Assembly (NCBI GenBank): GCA_029555965.1 | Contig: JAKQHY010000015.1 | Coordinates: forward strand, 1 to 64,000 | Direction: 5' to 3' | Source of the DNA: Chloroflexota bacterium | Lineage (GTDB): Bacteria > Chloroflexota > Anaerolineae > B4-G1 > SLSP01 | Length of the DNA: 64,000 nt | Part shown: positions 1 to 7,772 of the stretch, one piece after another | Numbering within the stretch: position 1 is the stretch's first letter | Layout of the letters: each line of letters opens with the position of its first letter | The notes under the pieces: model-generated | Seen by the model: the letters and a program-made list of their open reading frames with translations, nothing else | Database searches by the model: none | Told to the model about the DNA's origin: nothing | Program-made: the position numbers and the translations under genes

Positions 1-1
1 G

Positions 2-208
2 GCGCAGCCTACCGCCATCGGCGGCTTCCCGGTCTCGCGCATTGACCGCACCGACGGGTACAAGTACGAACTCGGCGACCTGGGCTGGGTGCTCATCCGC
101 TTCTCCGGCACCGAGCCGATTGCCCGCGTCTACTGCGAAGTAACGGATCCCGATGTGATCCCCGCCGTGTTGGATGGGGGATTGGAGCTGGCGGGGTTGA
201 AAGAATAG
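2..208 (+). CDS. Phosphomannomutase/phosphoglucomutase, C-terminal part (5' truncated by window)
   Basis: Frame 2 reads ...DGYKYELGDLGWVLIRFSGTEPIARVYCEVTDPDVIPAVLDGGLELAGLKE*; the RFSGTEP motif is typical of the hexose-phosphate mutase C-terminal domain. Confidence 0.85.
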   Translation, partial: AQPTAIGGFPVSRIDRTDGYKYELGDLGWVLIRFSGTEPIARVYCEVTDPDVIPAVLDGGLELAGLKE

Positions 209-236
209 CGAATGACGAATAGCGAATAGCGAAAAA
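203..236. repeat. Heptanucleotide GCGAATR tandem repeat
   Basis: gaatagcgaatgacgaatagcgaatagcga directly after the mutase stop; same unit as the array inside leuS. Confidence 0.8.
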
Positions 237-238
237 AC

Positions 239-265
239 GCGGGCGCGACCAAATGTCGCGCCCGC
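239..265. terminator. Bidirectional intrinsic terminator between convergent genes
   Basis: GCGGGCGCGAC-caaat-GTCGCGCCCGC perfect 11-bp stem, A-run 5' and T-rich 3'. Confidence 0.75.
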
Positions 266-283
266 CTGCTTTTACACAACGGT

Positions 284-1753
284 TCAGTTGTGCCACAATC
301 TACCGGAACCAGGTCGCATATATAAGAGGGGAACATGCTGGTCAGCGGCCCGCTCCACATATAACATAGCTCGCGCCTCATTCAGGGCCAGGTCCACCAC
401 GCCATGCGCGGCCAGGCGCTTGTAAAATACTTCCGACAAACGCTGTGCTGTATACATAGATACCTGATCTTGCATTGCAATCACCATTGGGACCCCACCC
501 CGTCCCAGACGCGAGCCAACACCGGCAAATGCAACGGTTGAGGTATGCGCAGCGCTTTCACACGCAGCCAGAAACACAAGGCGCGGACGTTGCTGCACAT
601 CCAGATGGTTAAACATATTTACCATATCTGCATCACTAATAACACAGGCATTACCCGCAATATCCTGCAACAACAAAGCCCCTTCACCGCTTCGCTGGCT
701 AAACTTACCATGCGCCATAATATGTAGAGCCTGATATTCCCCCTCGTGCAAGGCCTCGCCAATACACGCTAATGTAACCGGCGCAGGCAATACCTCAAAA
801 TGAATGTGCGTTAAGGATACTTGTGTCAAAGCCGTAACTTGAGTATCAGGCAACGGGGCCAGGTTGTAATCCTGCAAATTCCGTGGGTTTGCCACGGCCA
901 CTAACACGCGCACCGGCGGCTGTGGCAACACGTCTGGCCATTCGCCCGACGCAGGCATAAGGCGCGAAAACGGCGTATTGTTGTTTGCCGCGAGAAATCC
1001 CCGATCATAGAGCAATTCCCATGGCAACAACTGCAACTCGCAGGCCGCTTCATCTATATTCAAACAAATACGCCGTTGTGCGGCGTCCCCTTCAACGTTG
1101 GCCCAGGCCCGCAACACGTGGGGATCGGTTACCAGGGCCGTAAACAGACGGCGACCATCCGCCTCCCAATCACCCGTGCTTACCCACGGAATTAGATCCG
1201 CCGACAAATACCCTCGCCCAAAAACCTGAACTTCAGGACTGTTGGGATCATCCCAGATCAAATCTACCGGATAGCCGGCTTCTTGCCTGGGTAAAATACA
1301 GATCTCCAGGGTGGGGAAAACTCGGAGAGGCGTCACCGCTAATGGATAAGATTCTTCTGAAGAGGGTGCGCCCGCCCGGGTCGGCGACAAAGGATCAGGT
1401 CGCGGCGCTGTCGCTGGTGGGAGGGTGTCTTTCGACGCGGTTGCCGGCGACAATTTTGGCAACGCGAGCGCAGCGGTGGACGGCGCGGACTTCCCCGGCT
1501 GCACCACGGGACAGCCCATACATAGTTCGTTAAAACTCACGCCTAACACCTGCAAGGCCAGATCATTCAGTTCATATATAATTGCCGCCCGCTCGGCGCG
1601 ACGTGTTTCCGTGCTGCCATAAAGCCGCTCCGTGCGGAGATTATCCGCTAACCGGTCGGCCAATGTCATCAACACCGCCTGATGTTGCGCCGGTAACGCC
1701 GCCTTCATTGCGGCCAATCCCTGCGCATAATCTATGCCGATCACGTCACGCAT
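284..1753 (-). CDS. CHAT-domain (caspase-like) protein with N-terminal effector-associated-like domain
   Basis: HIMAHG...GALLLQD...LVFLAACESA His/Cys dyad context; N-term RLADNLRTERLYGSTETRRAERAAIIYELNDLALQVLGVSFNELC resembles a small adaptor domain. Confidence 0.8.
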   Translation of the reverse strand: MRDVIGIDYAQGLAAMKAALPAQHQAVLMTLADRLADNLRTERLYGSTETRRAERAAIIYELNDLALQVLGVSFNELCMGCPVVQPGKSAPSTAALALPKLSPATASKDTLPPATAPRPDPLSPTRAGAPSSEESYPLAVTPLRVFPTLEICILPRQEAGYPVDLIWDDPNSPEVQVFGRGYLSADLIPWVSTGDWEADGRRLFTALVTDPHVLRAWANVEGDAAQRRICLNIDEAACELQLLPWELLYDRGFLAANNNTPFSRLMPASGEWPDVLPQPPVRVLVAVANPRNLQDYNLAPLPDTQVTALTQVSLTHIHFEVLPAPVTLACIGEALHEGEYQALHIMAHGKFSQRSGEGALLLQDIAGNACVISDADMVNMFNHLDVQQRPRLVFLAACESAAHTSTVAFAGVGSRLGRGGVPMVIAMQDQVSMYTAQRLSEVFYKRLAAHGVVDLALNEARAMLYVERAADQHVPLLYMRPGSGRLWHN

Positions 1754-3383
1754 CCTCCAGCACGCGGTTGATCAAGTATACTGTCACCGGCTGGCCGATG
1801 CCTTTGAATTGCATCCCCGGCACGGGCGTGGCGTCCACCTTATCTTTGACTAACTCATACGTCGCCTCGCTGACCAGCACCTGGCCGGTCTTGGCAACCG
1901 CACAGATGCGCGCCCCCAGGTTGGCGGGACGCCCGATGACAGTGTAGTCGGTGCGCTTCTCACAACCGATCTCACCCACGATGGCCTCCCCTGTCGCCAT
2001 GCCCACGCCGATGCCCTCGGCGCCCACGCCGCGCTCCGCCTGCCAGCGCGCCAGCAATTGCGCGTAGCGCTCCTGCATCGCCAGCCCCACCCGCACGGCC
2101 CGCAGCGCGTGATCGGGCTGCGGCAGCGGCGCATTGAACAACGCCATCACCTCGTCGCCCACGAATTTATCCAGCGTGCCCTCAAATGAGAGGACAACAT
2201 CCGTCATTTCACTCAAATACGCATTGATAAACTCCACCAGCGTTTCCGGGTCGGTACGCTCAGCCAGCGCCGTCGAGCCGCGCAGGTCAGCGTAGAGCAC
2301 CGTCAGGGTTTCGCGCTCGCCCTTCAGGATGGCCTCTTCAGGATGCGCTAACAAGGCTTCCATGATGTGCGGGTCCAACGAGCGTCCCAACACGCGGCGC
2401 AAATTGCGCTTCTCCATGCTCTCCAGAATGGCCGTATCCATCTGGCTGACGATGGCCCGCAACAAGCGGCGATCATCTGACGTAAACGCGCGCTGCGGGT
2501 CGCGGTGCAGCGCGCCAAACACCCCGATAATCTCATCTTGCAAAATCAGCGGGATGCACATCACCGCGCAGCGCGCTCTGGTCTCATTTTGATTACACAC
2601 CAGTTCGCCGCTTTCCATCGCTTCGTTTGCCAACTGGTTGATCAGGCGATAATAGCGGGTATCCCGCAGCAAATCTTCGTGGGTGATGGCGCGCATTTCC
2701 AGCCGTTCACCTTTGGGATTGTAAAGCATCACAAAGCCCATTTCTGCCTGGATCACCTTGCACAGCTCTTGCAACACCACATCCAACATCTCATCAAAAG
2801 GCAAATGCTGGTCGCGGATGCGGTCAAATTGATAAATCGTCTCCAACTCTTTATTGCGCTGCTCCAACTCGTGGTAGGTATACGCCTGGATTACCGCAGA
2901 ATCAATCTGGCTTTCCGCGATCTCTAACAACGCCATATCATCGTCACTAAAAGGCGCCGAGGCGCGCGTCAGCAGTAATAGCCCCAGCGGCAAATTCTGA
3001 CACTCCATAAAAATCGGGATCAACGCCAACTGCAAAGTCGCCGGAACATGGGACAACACTTCCGGCGGCAACACTTCCTGAGCCGGCCAAATGGTTAACG
3101 CATCCAACGTCAGGGCTTTTTCCGCCACGTCCTCTAACAACGCCGAATGAAGTTGCAACCACCCCTTATTGTGCTCATTGACAACCTTTAACTCCAGTAA
3201 CTTAGTTTCGGGGTCAATCAAATACAAAAGGCACAGATCGGACTTGAATTGCTCCGCCACAATGTTCACGATTCCTGACAACATCGCCATCGGCCCCTGC
3301 GCGCTATCCCGCACACCGTCAATGGCTAACACGATTTCCAATTCTCTTTGCTTGAGTTGTAATTGCTGTTTCAGGTCACCCAT
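1746..3383 (-). CDS. GAF-domain (two copies) class III adenylate/guanylate cyclase
   Basis: LTVLYADLRGSTALAERTD...DKFVGDEVMALFNAP...GVGMATGEAIVGEIGCEKRTDYTVIGRPANLGARI; overlaps the CHAT gene by 8 bp. Confidence 0.9.
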   Translation of the reverse strand: MGDLKQQLQLKQRELEIVLAIDGVRDSAQGPMAMLSGIVNIVAEQFKSDLCLLYLIDPETKLLELKVVNEHNKGWLQLHSALLEDVAEKALTLDALTIWPAQEVLPPEVLSHVPATLQLALIPIFMECQNLPLGLLLLTRASAPFSDDDMALLEIAESQIDSAVIQAYTYHELEQRNKELETIYQFDRIRDQHLPFDEMLDVVLQELCKVIQAEMGFVMLYNPKGERLEMRAITHEDLLRDTRYYRLINQLANEAMESGELVCNQNETRARCAVMCIPLILQDEIIGVFGALHRDPQRAFTSDDRRLLRAIVSQMDTAILESMEKRNLRRVLGRSLDPHIMEALLAHPEEAILKGERETLTVLYADLRGSTALAERTDPETLVEFINAYLSEMTDVVLSFEGTLDKFVGDEVMALFNAPLPQPDHALRAVRVGLAMQERYAQLLARWQAERGVGAEGIGVGMATGEAIVGEIGCEKRTDYTVIGRPANLGARICAVAKTGQVLVSEATYELVKDKVDATPVPGMQFKGIGQPVTVYLINRVLEDA

Positions 3384-3433
3384 TCCATCCCTCCTGGTAA
3401 CACAAACCTTCCTTTGAAAATTCGCAGATACTT

Positions 3434-3518
3434 GTATTCAAGGAACCGTTTCCCGGTTACGATAGGGCCATCAGCCCTCATCTTAGACGTGGGGAGCTAT
3501 GTTTACAGCCTTGAATAC
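3434..3518 (-). ncRNA. Candidate structured 5' UTR element (class unknown)
   Basis: 10-bp closing stem GTATTCAAGG/CCTTGAATAC enclosing hairpins AGGGC-TGATG-GCCCT and AACCG-GGAAA-CGGTT; lies 5' of the cyclase-CHAT pair. Confidence 0.5.
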
Positions 3519-3526
3519 GCCTGTCT

Positions 3527-3554
3527 AGTGTAACACAGGTTATGAAACGAACAA
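3527..3554 (-). promoter_or_regulatory. Putative sigma70-type promoter for cyclase-CHAT operon
   Basis: On minus strand TTGTTC-N16-TACACT; predicted start falls just before the structured element. Confidence 0.4.
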
Positions 3555-3577
3555 GAGAAACGCCACAAATGAAGTGG

Positions 3578-3605
3578 TTGCCCAAACCCATATCCGTGCT
3601 ATACT
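3578..3605 (+). promoter_or_regulatory. Putative promoter of leuS leader
   Basis: TTGCCC-N16-TATACT. Confidence 0.45.
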
Positions 3606-3633
3606 AAAGGCAGTTCAGGTCATGAGGAATAAG

Positions 3634-3714
3634 ATGGCAACCGTTCAAAGTCAGGCCCTCCTTAACGTTCAACTCCTTGGCAACCAGGAGTTATACCCGT
3701 TTGGGAGCAATTGA
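3634..3714 (+). CDS. Candidate leuS leader peptide MATVQSQALLNVQLLGNQELYPFGSN
   Basis: 26-codon ORF with GAGG ribosome-binding site, two Leu-Leu pairs plus one Leu, immediately 5' of terminator/antiterminator. Confidence 0.55.
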   Translation: MATVQSQALLNVQLLGNQELYPFGSN

Positions 3715-3780
3715 CCCCGAAACATTGAGCAGACAACAGCAGATGACGCGCCTCCCAAACGGAGGCGCGTTTTCTTTTTG
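3697..3780 (+). promoter_or_regulatory. Candidate transcription attenuator (antiterminator/terminator switch)
   Basis: CCGTTTGGGAG (3697-3707) is exactly complementary to CTCCCAAACGG (3752-3762), which overlaps terminator stem ACGCGCCTCC/GGAGGCGCGT (3746-3770) followed by TTTCTTTTT. Confidence 0.6.
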
Positions 3781-3800
3781 GTCAACGGATAGAACGGATT

Positions 3801-3980
3801 AAGAACCTATCCGAAAATTATAGCGGCGTTGTGCCGCTGCGCCGGGTCTTGCGGCTAAAGCCGCTTTCAGGAAGGTATTTTTTCGTGGGCGGGCGTAGCC
3901 CGCCCACGAAAAAAATACCCTTCAAACCGCGCCTTTAGGCGCAAATCGTGGGCCAAAACGAATTTTCGGATAGATTCTAA
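3801..3980 (+). mobile_element. 180-bp MITE-like multi-hairpin element, copy 1
   Basis: Ends AAGAACCTATCCGAAAATT / AATTTTCGGATAGATTCTAA; internal hairpins; inverted copy at 10082-10261. Confidence 0.75.
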
Positions 3981-4030
3981 ACGGAAGGAGTATAGAATGT
4001 GTACAGTCACAATGATACCGGAGGTGATTT

Positions 4031-4114
4031 CCCGGACGCCCCAGTTCCCGGCGTCCGGGGCGCTCGTGTTGTGAAATTTTCAGGTTATTGTTTTCTATTC
4101 ACAAAATTTCACAA
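4031..4114 (+). promoter_or_regulatory. Two stem-loops in the leuS 5' region
   Basis: CCCGGACGCC(4031-4040)/GGCGTCCGGG(4050-4059); TTGTGAAATTTT(4069-4080)/AAAATTTCACAA(4103-4114), both perfect. Confidence 0.5.
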
Positions 4115-4134
4115 CATAATAAGGAGATCGAGCC

Positions 4135-6723
4135 ATGAACACCGAATACAATCCCTGGGAAATGGAGGCCCGTTGGCGCGCGCGCTGGGCCGAAGAACAA
4201 GTGTATCGCACCCCTGCCCTGTCGGGTGAGGGTGAAACTGCCCGCCGGACGTTCTATTGCCTGGACTTCTTCCCCTACCCTTCCGGCGCGGGATTGAGCG
4301 TGGGCCACGGGCGCAACTACGTCCCCAGCGACGTAATCGCCCGCTATCACCGGATGCGCGGCGACGCCGTCCTGCACCCGATGGGCTGGGACGCCTTCGG
4401 GCTGCCCGCCGAAAATGAGGCCATCAAAACCGGCGCGCATCCCGCCGACAGTACCCGCCGCTACGCAGTTAACTACAAACGACAACTGGACTTACTGGGC
4501 TGTTCCTACGATTGGGAGCGCGAGATCAACTCTGCCGACCACGCCTACTACCGATGGAACCAGCACTTCTTCCTGATGCTATACCGGCGTGGCCTGGCCT
4601 ACCGTGCCGAAGCCCCTGTCAACTGGTGCGAAAGCTGCCAGACGGTGCTGGCTGCTGAAGAAATCGAGCAAGGCAACTGCTGGCGCTGCCACAATCCCGT
4701 CGCTCAACGCACCCGCAAGCAGTGGTACATCCGCGTGACCGCCTACACCGACGAACTGCACGCCGACCTGGATCGCCTGGACTGGCCGGAACACATCCTG
4801 GCGATGCAGCGGCATTGGATTGGACGCAGTGAAGGCGTGGAAATTGAGCTGAAAGTAATGAGTAATGAGAAAGAGGTAATGAGTAATGAGATGTCCTCAC
4901 TCATTGCTCATTACTCATTACCCATTACTTCCCCCGCCATCACCGTCTTCACCACCCGCCCCGACACCTGGTTCGGCGTGACCTTCGTGGCACTGTCGCC
5001 GGAGCACCCGCTGGCCGAGGCCATTGCCGCGCCGGAACAGCGCGACGCCGTGCGCGCCTACATCGCCGCTGCCAGACTGCGCACTTCGGATGATCGCCAC
5101 ACCCGCGAGCCGGACGGCGTCTTCACCGGCGCTTACGCGGCGATCCCCGGCGGCGCTCCCGTCCCCATCTACGTGGCCGACTACGTGCTGGGTGAATACG
5201 GCGCGGGCGCGGTGATGGGTGTTCCGGCCCACGATACCCGCGACTACGCCTTCGCGCAGAAGTACGCGCTGCCCATCAAGACGGTCATCGTCCCGCCCGG
5301 CGACGACTCTGCGCCCCTGCCCACCACCGATCCCGGCGTCCTGATCCACTCCGGGCCATTCGACGGCATGAACTCCGAAGATGCCATTGCCGCCATCACC
5401 GCGTGGATGGAGGCGGAAGGCTTCGGGCGACGCGCCACCCACTTCCGCCTGCGCGACTGGCTGATCTCGCGGCAGCGCTACTGGGGGACGCCCATCCCCA
5501 TCATCCACTGCCCGGCGTGCGGCGAAGTCCCCGCGCCCGAGGCCGATCTGCCCGTAATGCTGCCCCCGCTGCCCGACTTCCGCCCGCGCGGCGATGGGCG
5601 CGCGCCGCTGGCGAACGCGCCGGACTTCGTCGCCACGGTCTGTCCCCGCTGCGGCAGCCCTGCCGAGCGCGAGACGGACACGATGACCGGCTTCGTCTGC
5701 TCGTCGTGGTACTACATGCGCTTCACCGACCCGCACAATCCCACGCAGTCCTTCGACCCGGCGCTGGCCGCGCGCTGGCTGCCGGTGGACGTCTACGTAG
5801 GCGGCGCGGAGCACGCCGTCGGCCACCTGCTGTACTCCCGCTTCTGGACGAAGACGCTGGCCGACGCCGGACTGGTGGATTTCCGCGAGCCGTTCCCCGT
5901 GCTGCGCAGCCAGGGCGTGCTGCACGCCCGCGATCCGCGCACCGGCAAGGTGGAGCGCATGTCCAAGTCGAAGGGCAACGTCGTCACGCCGGAGAGCGTC
6001 ATCGAGCGGTACGGCGCGGATGTGACGCGGCTACATCTGCTGTTTATAGGGCCGTTCGAGGCCAACGTGATCTGGGAAACGGAGGAGGACGGCGTCACGC
6101 CGCAGCACATTGAGGGCGTGCGGCGCTTCCTACAGCGGGTGTGGCGGATAGCGAATAGCGAATGGCGAATGGCGAATGGCGAATCGCAAATAGCAAATGG
6201 CGAATGGCGAATGGCGAATGGCGAATGGGAGAGGCTCGAAAATGTTGCGCTATGCCGCGCTATGCATCGCACGATACGCGAGGTGACGGAACAGACTGAA
6301 GCGCTGCATTTCAACAAGGCGATCAGCGCGCTGATGACGTTCAGCGGGGAAGTGGAAAGCTATCAACGGCAATTTGGGATGACGGCAGAAGGCTTCGCTG
6401 CCTGCGCGACGCTAGTGAAGCTGCTGGCGCCCTTCGCGCCCTTCATCGCGGAGGAAATCTGGCGCGGCTGGGGCAACGCCGAGAGCGTCCACATCCAGCC
6501 GTGGCCGGCGTGGGATCCGGCGCTGGCGCAAGTCGAAGAGGTGGAGATGGCCGTGCAGGTCAACGGCAAGGTGCGCGACCGCATCTGCATCGCCGCCGGA
6601 ACAGCCGAGGAGGTCATCCGGCAAAGTGCGCTGGCTGCGCCCGGCGTCCGGCGCGCGCTGGAAGGGCGCACCGTGCGCCACATCGTCATCGTGCCGGGGC
6701 GCGTCGTCAACATCGTCGCCTGA
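4135..6723 (+). CDS. leuS: Leucyl-tRNA synthetase with two in-frame repeat insertions
   Basis: YPSGAGLSVGHGRNYVPSDVIARYHRMRG, RMSKSKGNVVTPESVIERYGAD, C-terminal VQVNGKVRDRI. Confidence 0.97.
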   Translation: MNTEYNPWEMEARWRARWAEEQVYRTPALSGEGETARRTFYCLDFFPYPSGAGLSVGHGRNYVPSDVIARYHRMRGDAVLHPMGWDAFGLPAENEAIKTGAHPADSTRRYAVNYKRQLDLLGCSYDWEREINSADHAYYRWNQHFFLMLYRRGLAYRAEAPVNWCESCQTVLAAEEIEQGNCWRCHNPVAQRTRKQWYIRVTAYTDELHADLDRLDWPEHILAMQRHWIGRSEGVEIELKVMSNEKEVMSNEMSSLIAHYSLPITSPAITVFTTRPDTWFGVTFVALSPEHPLAEAIAAPEQRDAVRAYIAAARLRTSDDRHTREPDGVFTGAYAAIPGGAPVPIYVADYVLGEYGAGAVMGVPAHDTRDYAFAQKYALPIKTVIVPPGDDSAPLPTTDPGVLIHSGPFDGMNSEDAIAAITAWMEAEGFGRRATHFRLRDWLISRQRYWGTPIPIIHCPACGEVPAPEADLPVMLPPLPDFRPRGDGRAPLANAPDFVATVCPRCGSPAERETDTMTGFVCSSWYYMRFTDPHNPTQSFDPALAARWLPVDVYVGGAEHAVGHLLYSRFWTKTLADAGLVDFREPFPVLRSQGVLHARDPRTGKVERMSKSKGNVVTPESVIERYGADVTRLHLLFIGPFEANVIWETEEDGVTPQHIEGVRRFLQRVWRIANSEWRMANGESQIANGEWRMANGEWERLENVALCRAMHRTIREVTEQTEALHFNKAISALMTFSGEVESYQRQFGMTAEGFAACATLVKLLAPFAPFIAEEIWRGWGNAESVHIQPWPAWDPALAQVEEVEMAVQVNGKVRDRICIAAGTAEEVIRQSALAAPGVRRALEGRTVRHIVIVPGRVVNIVA
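4855..4928. repeat. TAATGAG heptamer hairpin inside leuS
   Basis: gtaatgagtaatgagaaagaggtaatgagtaatgag...ctcattgctcattactcattacccattac. Confidence 0.85.
6147..6229. repeat. GCGAATG heptamer array inside leuS
   Basis: gcgaatagcgaatggcgaatggcgaatggcgaatcgcaaatagcaaatggcgaatgg...; encodes IANSEWRMANGESQIANGEWRMANGEW. Confidence 0.9.
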
Positions 6724-6725
6724 AA

Positions 6726-6792
6726 TCTCAACGGATTCAACGGATTTGAACGGATTTCTTTTCCGTTCAATCCGTTCAATCCGTTGAGAATT
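6726..6792. repeat. ACGGATT/AATCCGT palindromic repeat
   Basis: ctcaacggattcaacggatttgaacgg...ccgttcaatccgttcaatccgttgag. Confidence 0.85.
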
Positions 6793-7369
6793 TTTGCTTC
6801 AAGACCCGTTCAAGCTCGAACGGCGCCACTCCACTGATGACGACGTCGCCGGTTTCGGTAATGACAACTTCGGCGGGGGGAACGGCCTGGATGTCCGCGA
6901 GGGTGTAGCGGTCGGTCAGCAGGTGGATGGTTTGGTTGGCCGATCCCAGCATCCCGTGGCCGAGCGGCTGCGTCGCGTCGTAGCGCCCGGCGATGAATAC
7001 GTCCGCGCAGGCCAGCAGCTCGGCGGCGGCGGGGAAAACTTGCACTTCGTCCCAGGTGTAGCCGGTGAAGATCAGCGTCGAGAGCGCCGTTTCGCGCCGA
7101 ATACGCTCCAACAACGCCAGCAGTGGGTCAAATTGCTGCAACGGCTCCCCGCCGCTGAACGAGACGCCCTCAATCGCGTCGCCCAGCGCGACGATCTGGG
7201 CGAACAGGGCGTCTACCGGTGTCAGCGTCCCGCCCTCCGGGGGTTGCATCTCCGGGTTGAAGCAGCCGGGGCAGCCGAGCGTACACCCTTGCATCCACAC
7301 CACCGCCCGCGCGCCCGGCCCGTTGGCGCGACTGCCCGGCAAAAACCGCGCGACCCGCAACGTTTGCAT
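6776..7369 (-). CDS. Radical SAM / 4Fe-4S single-cluster (NrdG-like activating enzyme) protein
   Basis: VVWMQGCTLGCPGCFNPEMQ CxxxCxxC-type motif, GVSFSGGEPLQQ. Confidence 0.85.
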   Translation of the reverse strand: MQTLRVARFLPGSRANGPGARAVVWMQGCTLGCPGCFNPEMQPPEGGTLTPVDALFAQIVALGDAIEGVSFSGGEPLQQFDPLLALLERIRRETALSTLIFTGYTWDEVQVFPAAAELLACADVFIAGRYDATQPLGHGMLGSANQTIHLLTDRYTLADIQAVPPAEVVITETGDVVISGVAPFELERVLKQKFSTD

Positions 7370-7394
7370 TCAACCCGATCCCATGAAAGTACAA

Positions 7395-7475
7395 GGCTGT
7401 TTCACGCAAAGGCGCAAAGACGCAAAGTAAAAAACAAAAAAACTTGGCGAGCTTTGCGTCTTGGCGTGAAATTGC
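7395..7475. repeat. GCAAAGRC palindromic repeat (AQRRK type)
   Basis: gtttcacgcaaaggcgcaaagacgcaaag...ctttgcgtcttggcgtgaaat. Confidence 0.85.
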
Positions 7476-7684
7476 TACCCGGCCTTCACCTGCTCCCAGT
7501 CCTGCGCGGCATCCGCCACGCCGGCGCTCGCTTCCGGCGTCATCTCGCGGGATTCGATCTGACCGCCGAGGGCCGCTTCCAACGCCTTCGTCACTTCCAG
7601 GCAGCGCCCCCCCTGGATGCCCCGCACTTCAATCCGCACCCGGCCATCTTTTTCAATGAAGACTTCGATTTCTTGGAGTTCCAT
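7475..7684 (-). CDS. DUF2997-like small protein
   Basis: MELQEIEVFIEKDGRVRIEVRGIQGGRCLEVTKALEAALGG; adjacent to DUF1257. Confidence 0.75.
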   Translation of the reverse strand: MELQEIEVFIEKDGRVRIEVRGIQGGRCLEVTKALEAALGGQIESREMTPEASAGVADAAQDWEQVKAG

Positions 7685-7705
7685 GTTCACGCTCCCTGCA
7701 AACAG

Positions 7706-7766
7706 GCTCAACGGATTAAACGGATTGAACGGAAAAATCCGTTGGATTCCGTTTCATCCGTTGAGA
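7706..7766. repeat. ACGGATT palindromic repeat
   Basis: ctcaacggattaaacggattgaacggaaaaatccgttggattccgtttcatccgttgag. Confidence 0.8.
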
Positions 7767-7772
7767 AATTCT

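Noticed and set aside
3434-3518. Hammerhead ribozyme or c-di-GMP (GEMM) riboswitch
   Set aside because: No CUGAUGA...GAAA core and no GEMM conserved blocks; left as unclassified structured element
3634-3780. T-box riboswitch upstream of leuS
   Set aside because: No T-box (AGGGTGGNACC) or specifier-loop signature recognised; leader peptide plus switching helices fit better
4918-5925. 335-aa ORF antisense to leuS
   Set aside because: Overlaps the catalytic part of an unambiguous leuS; shadow ORF
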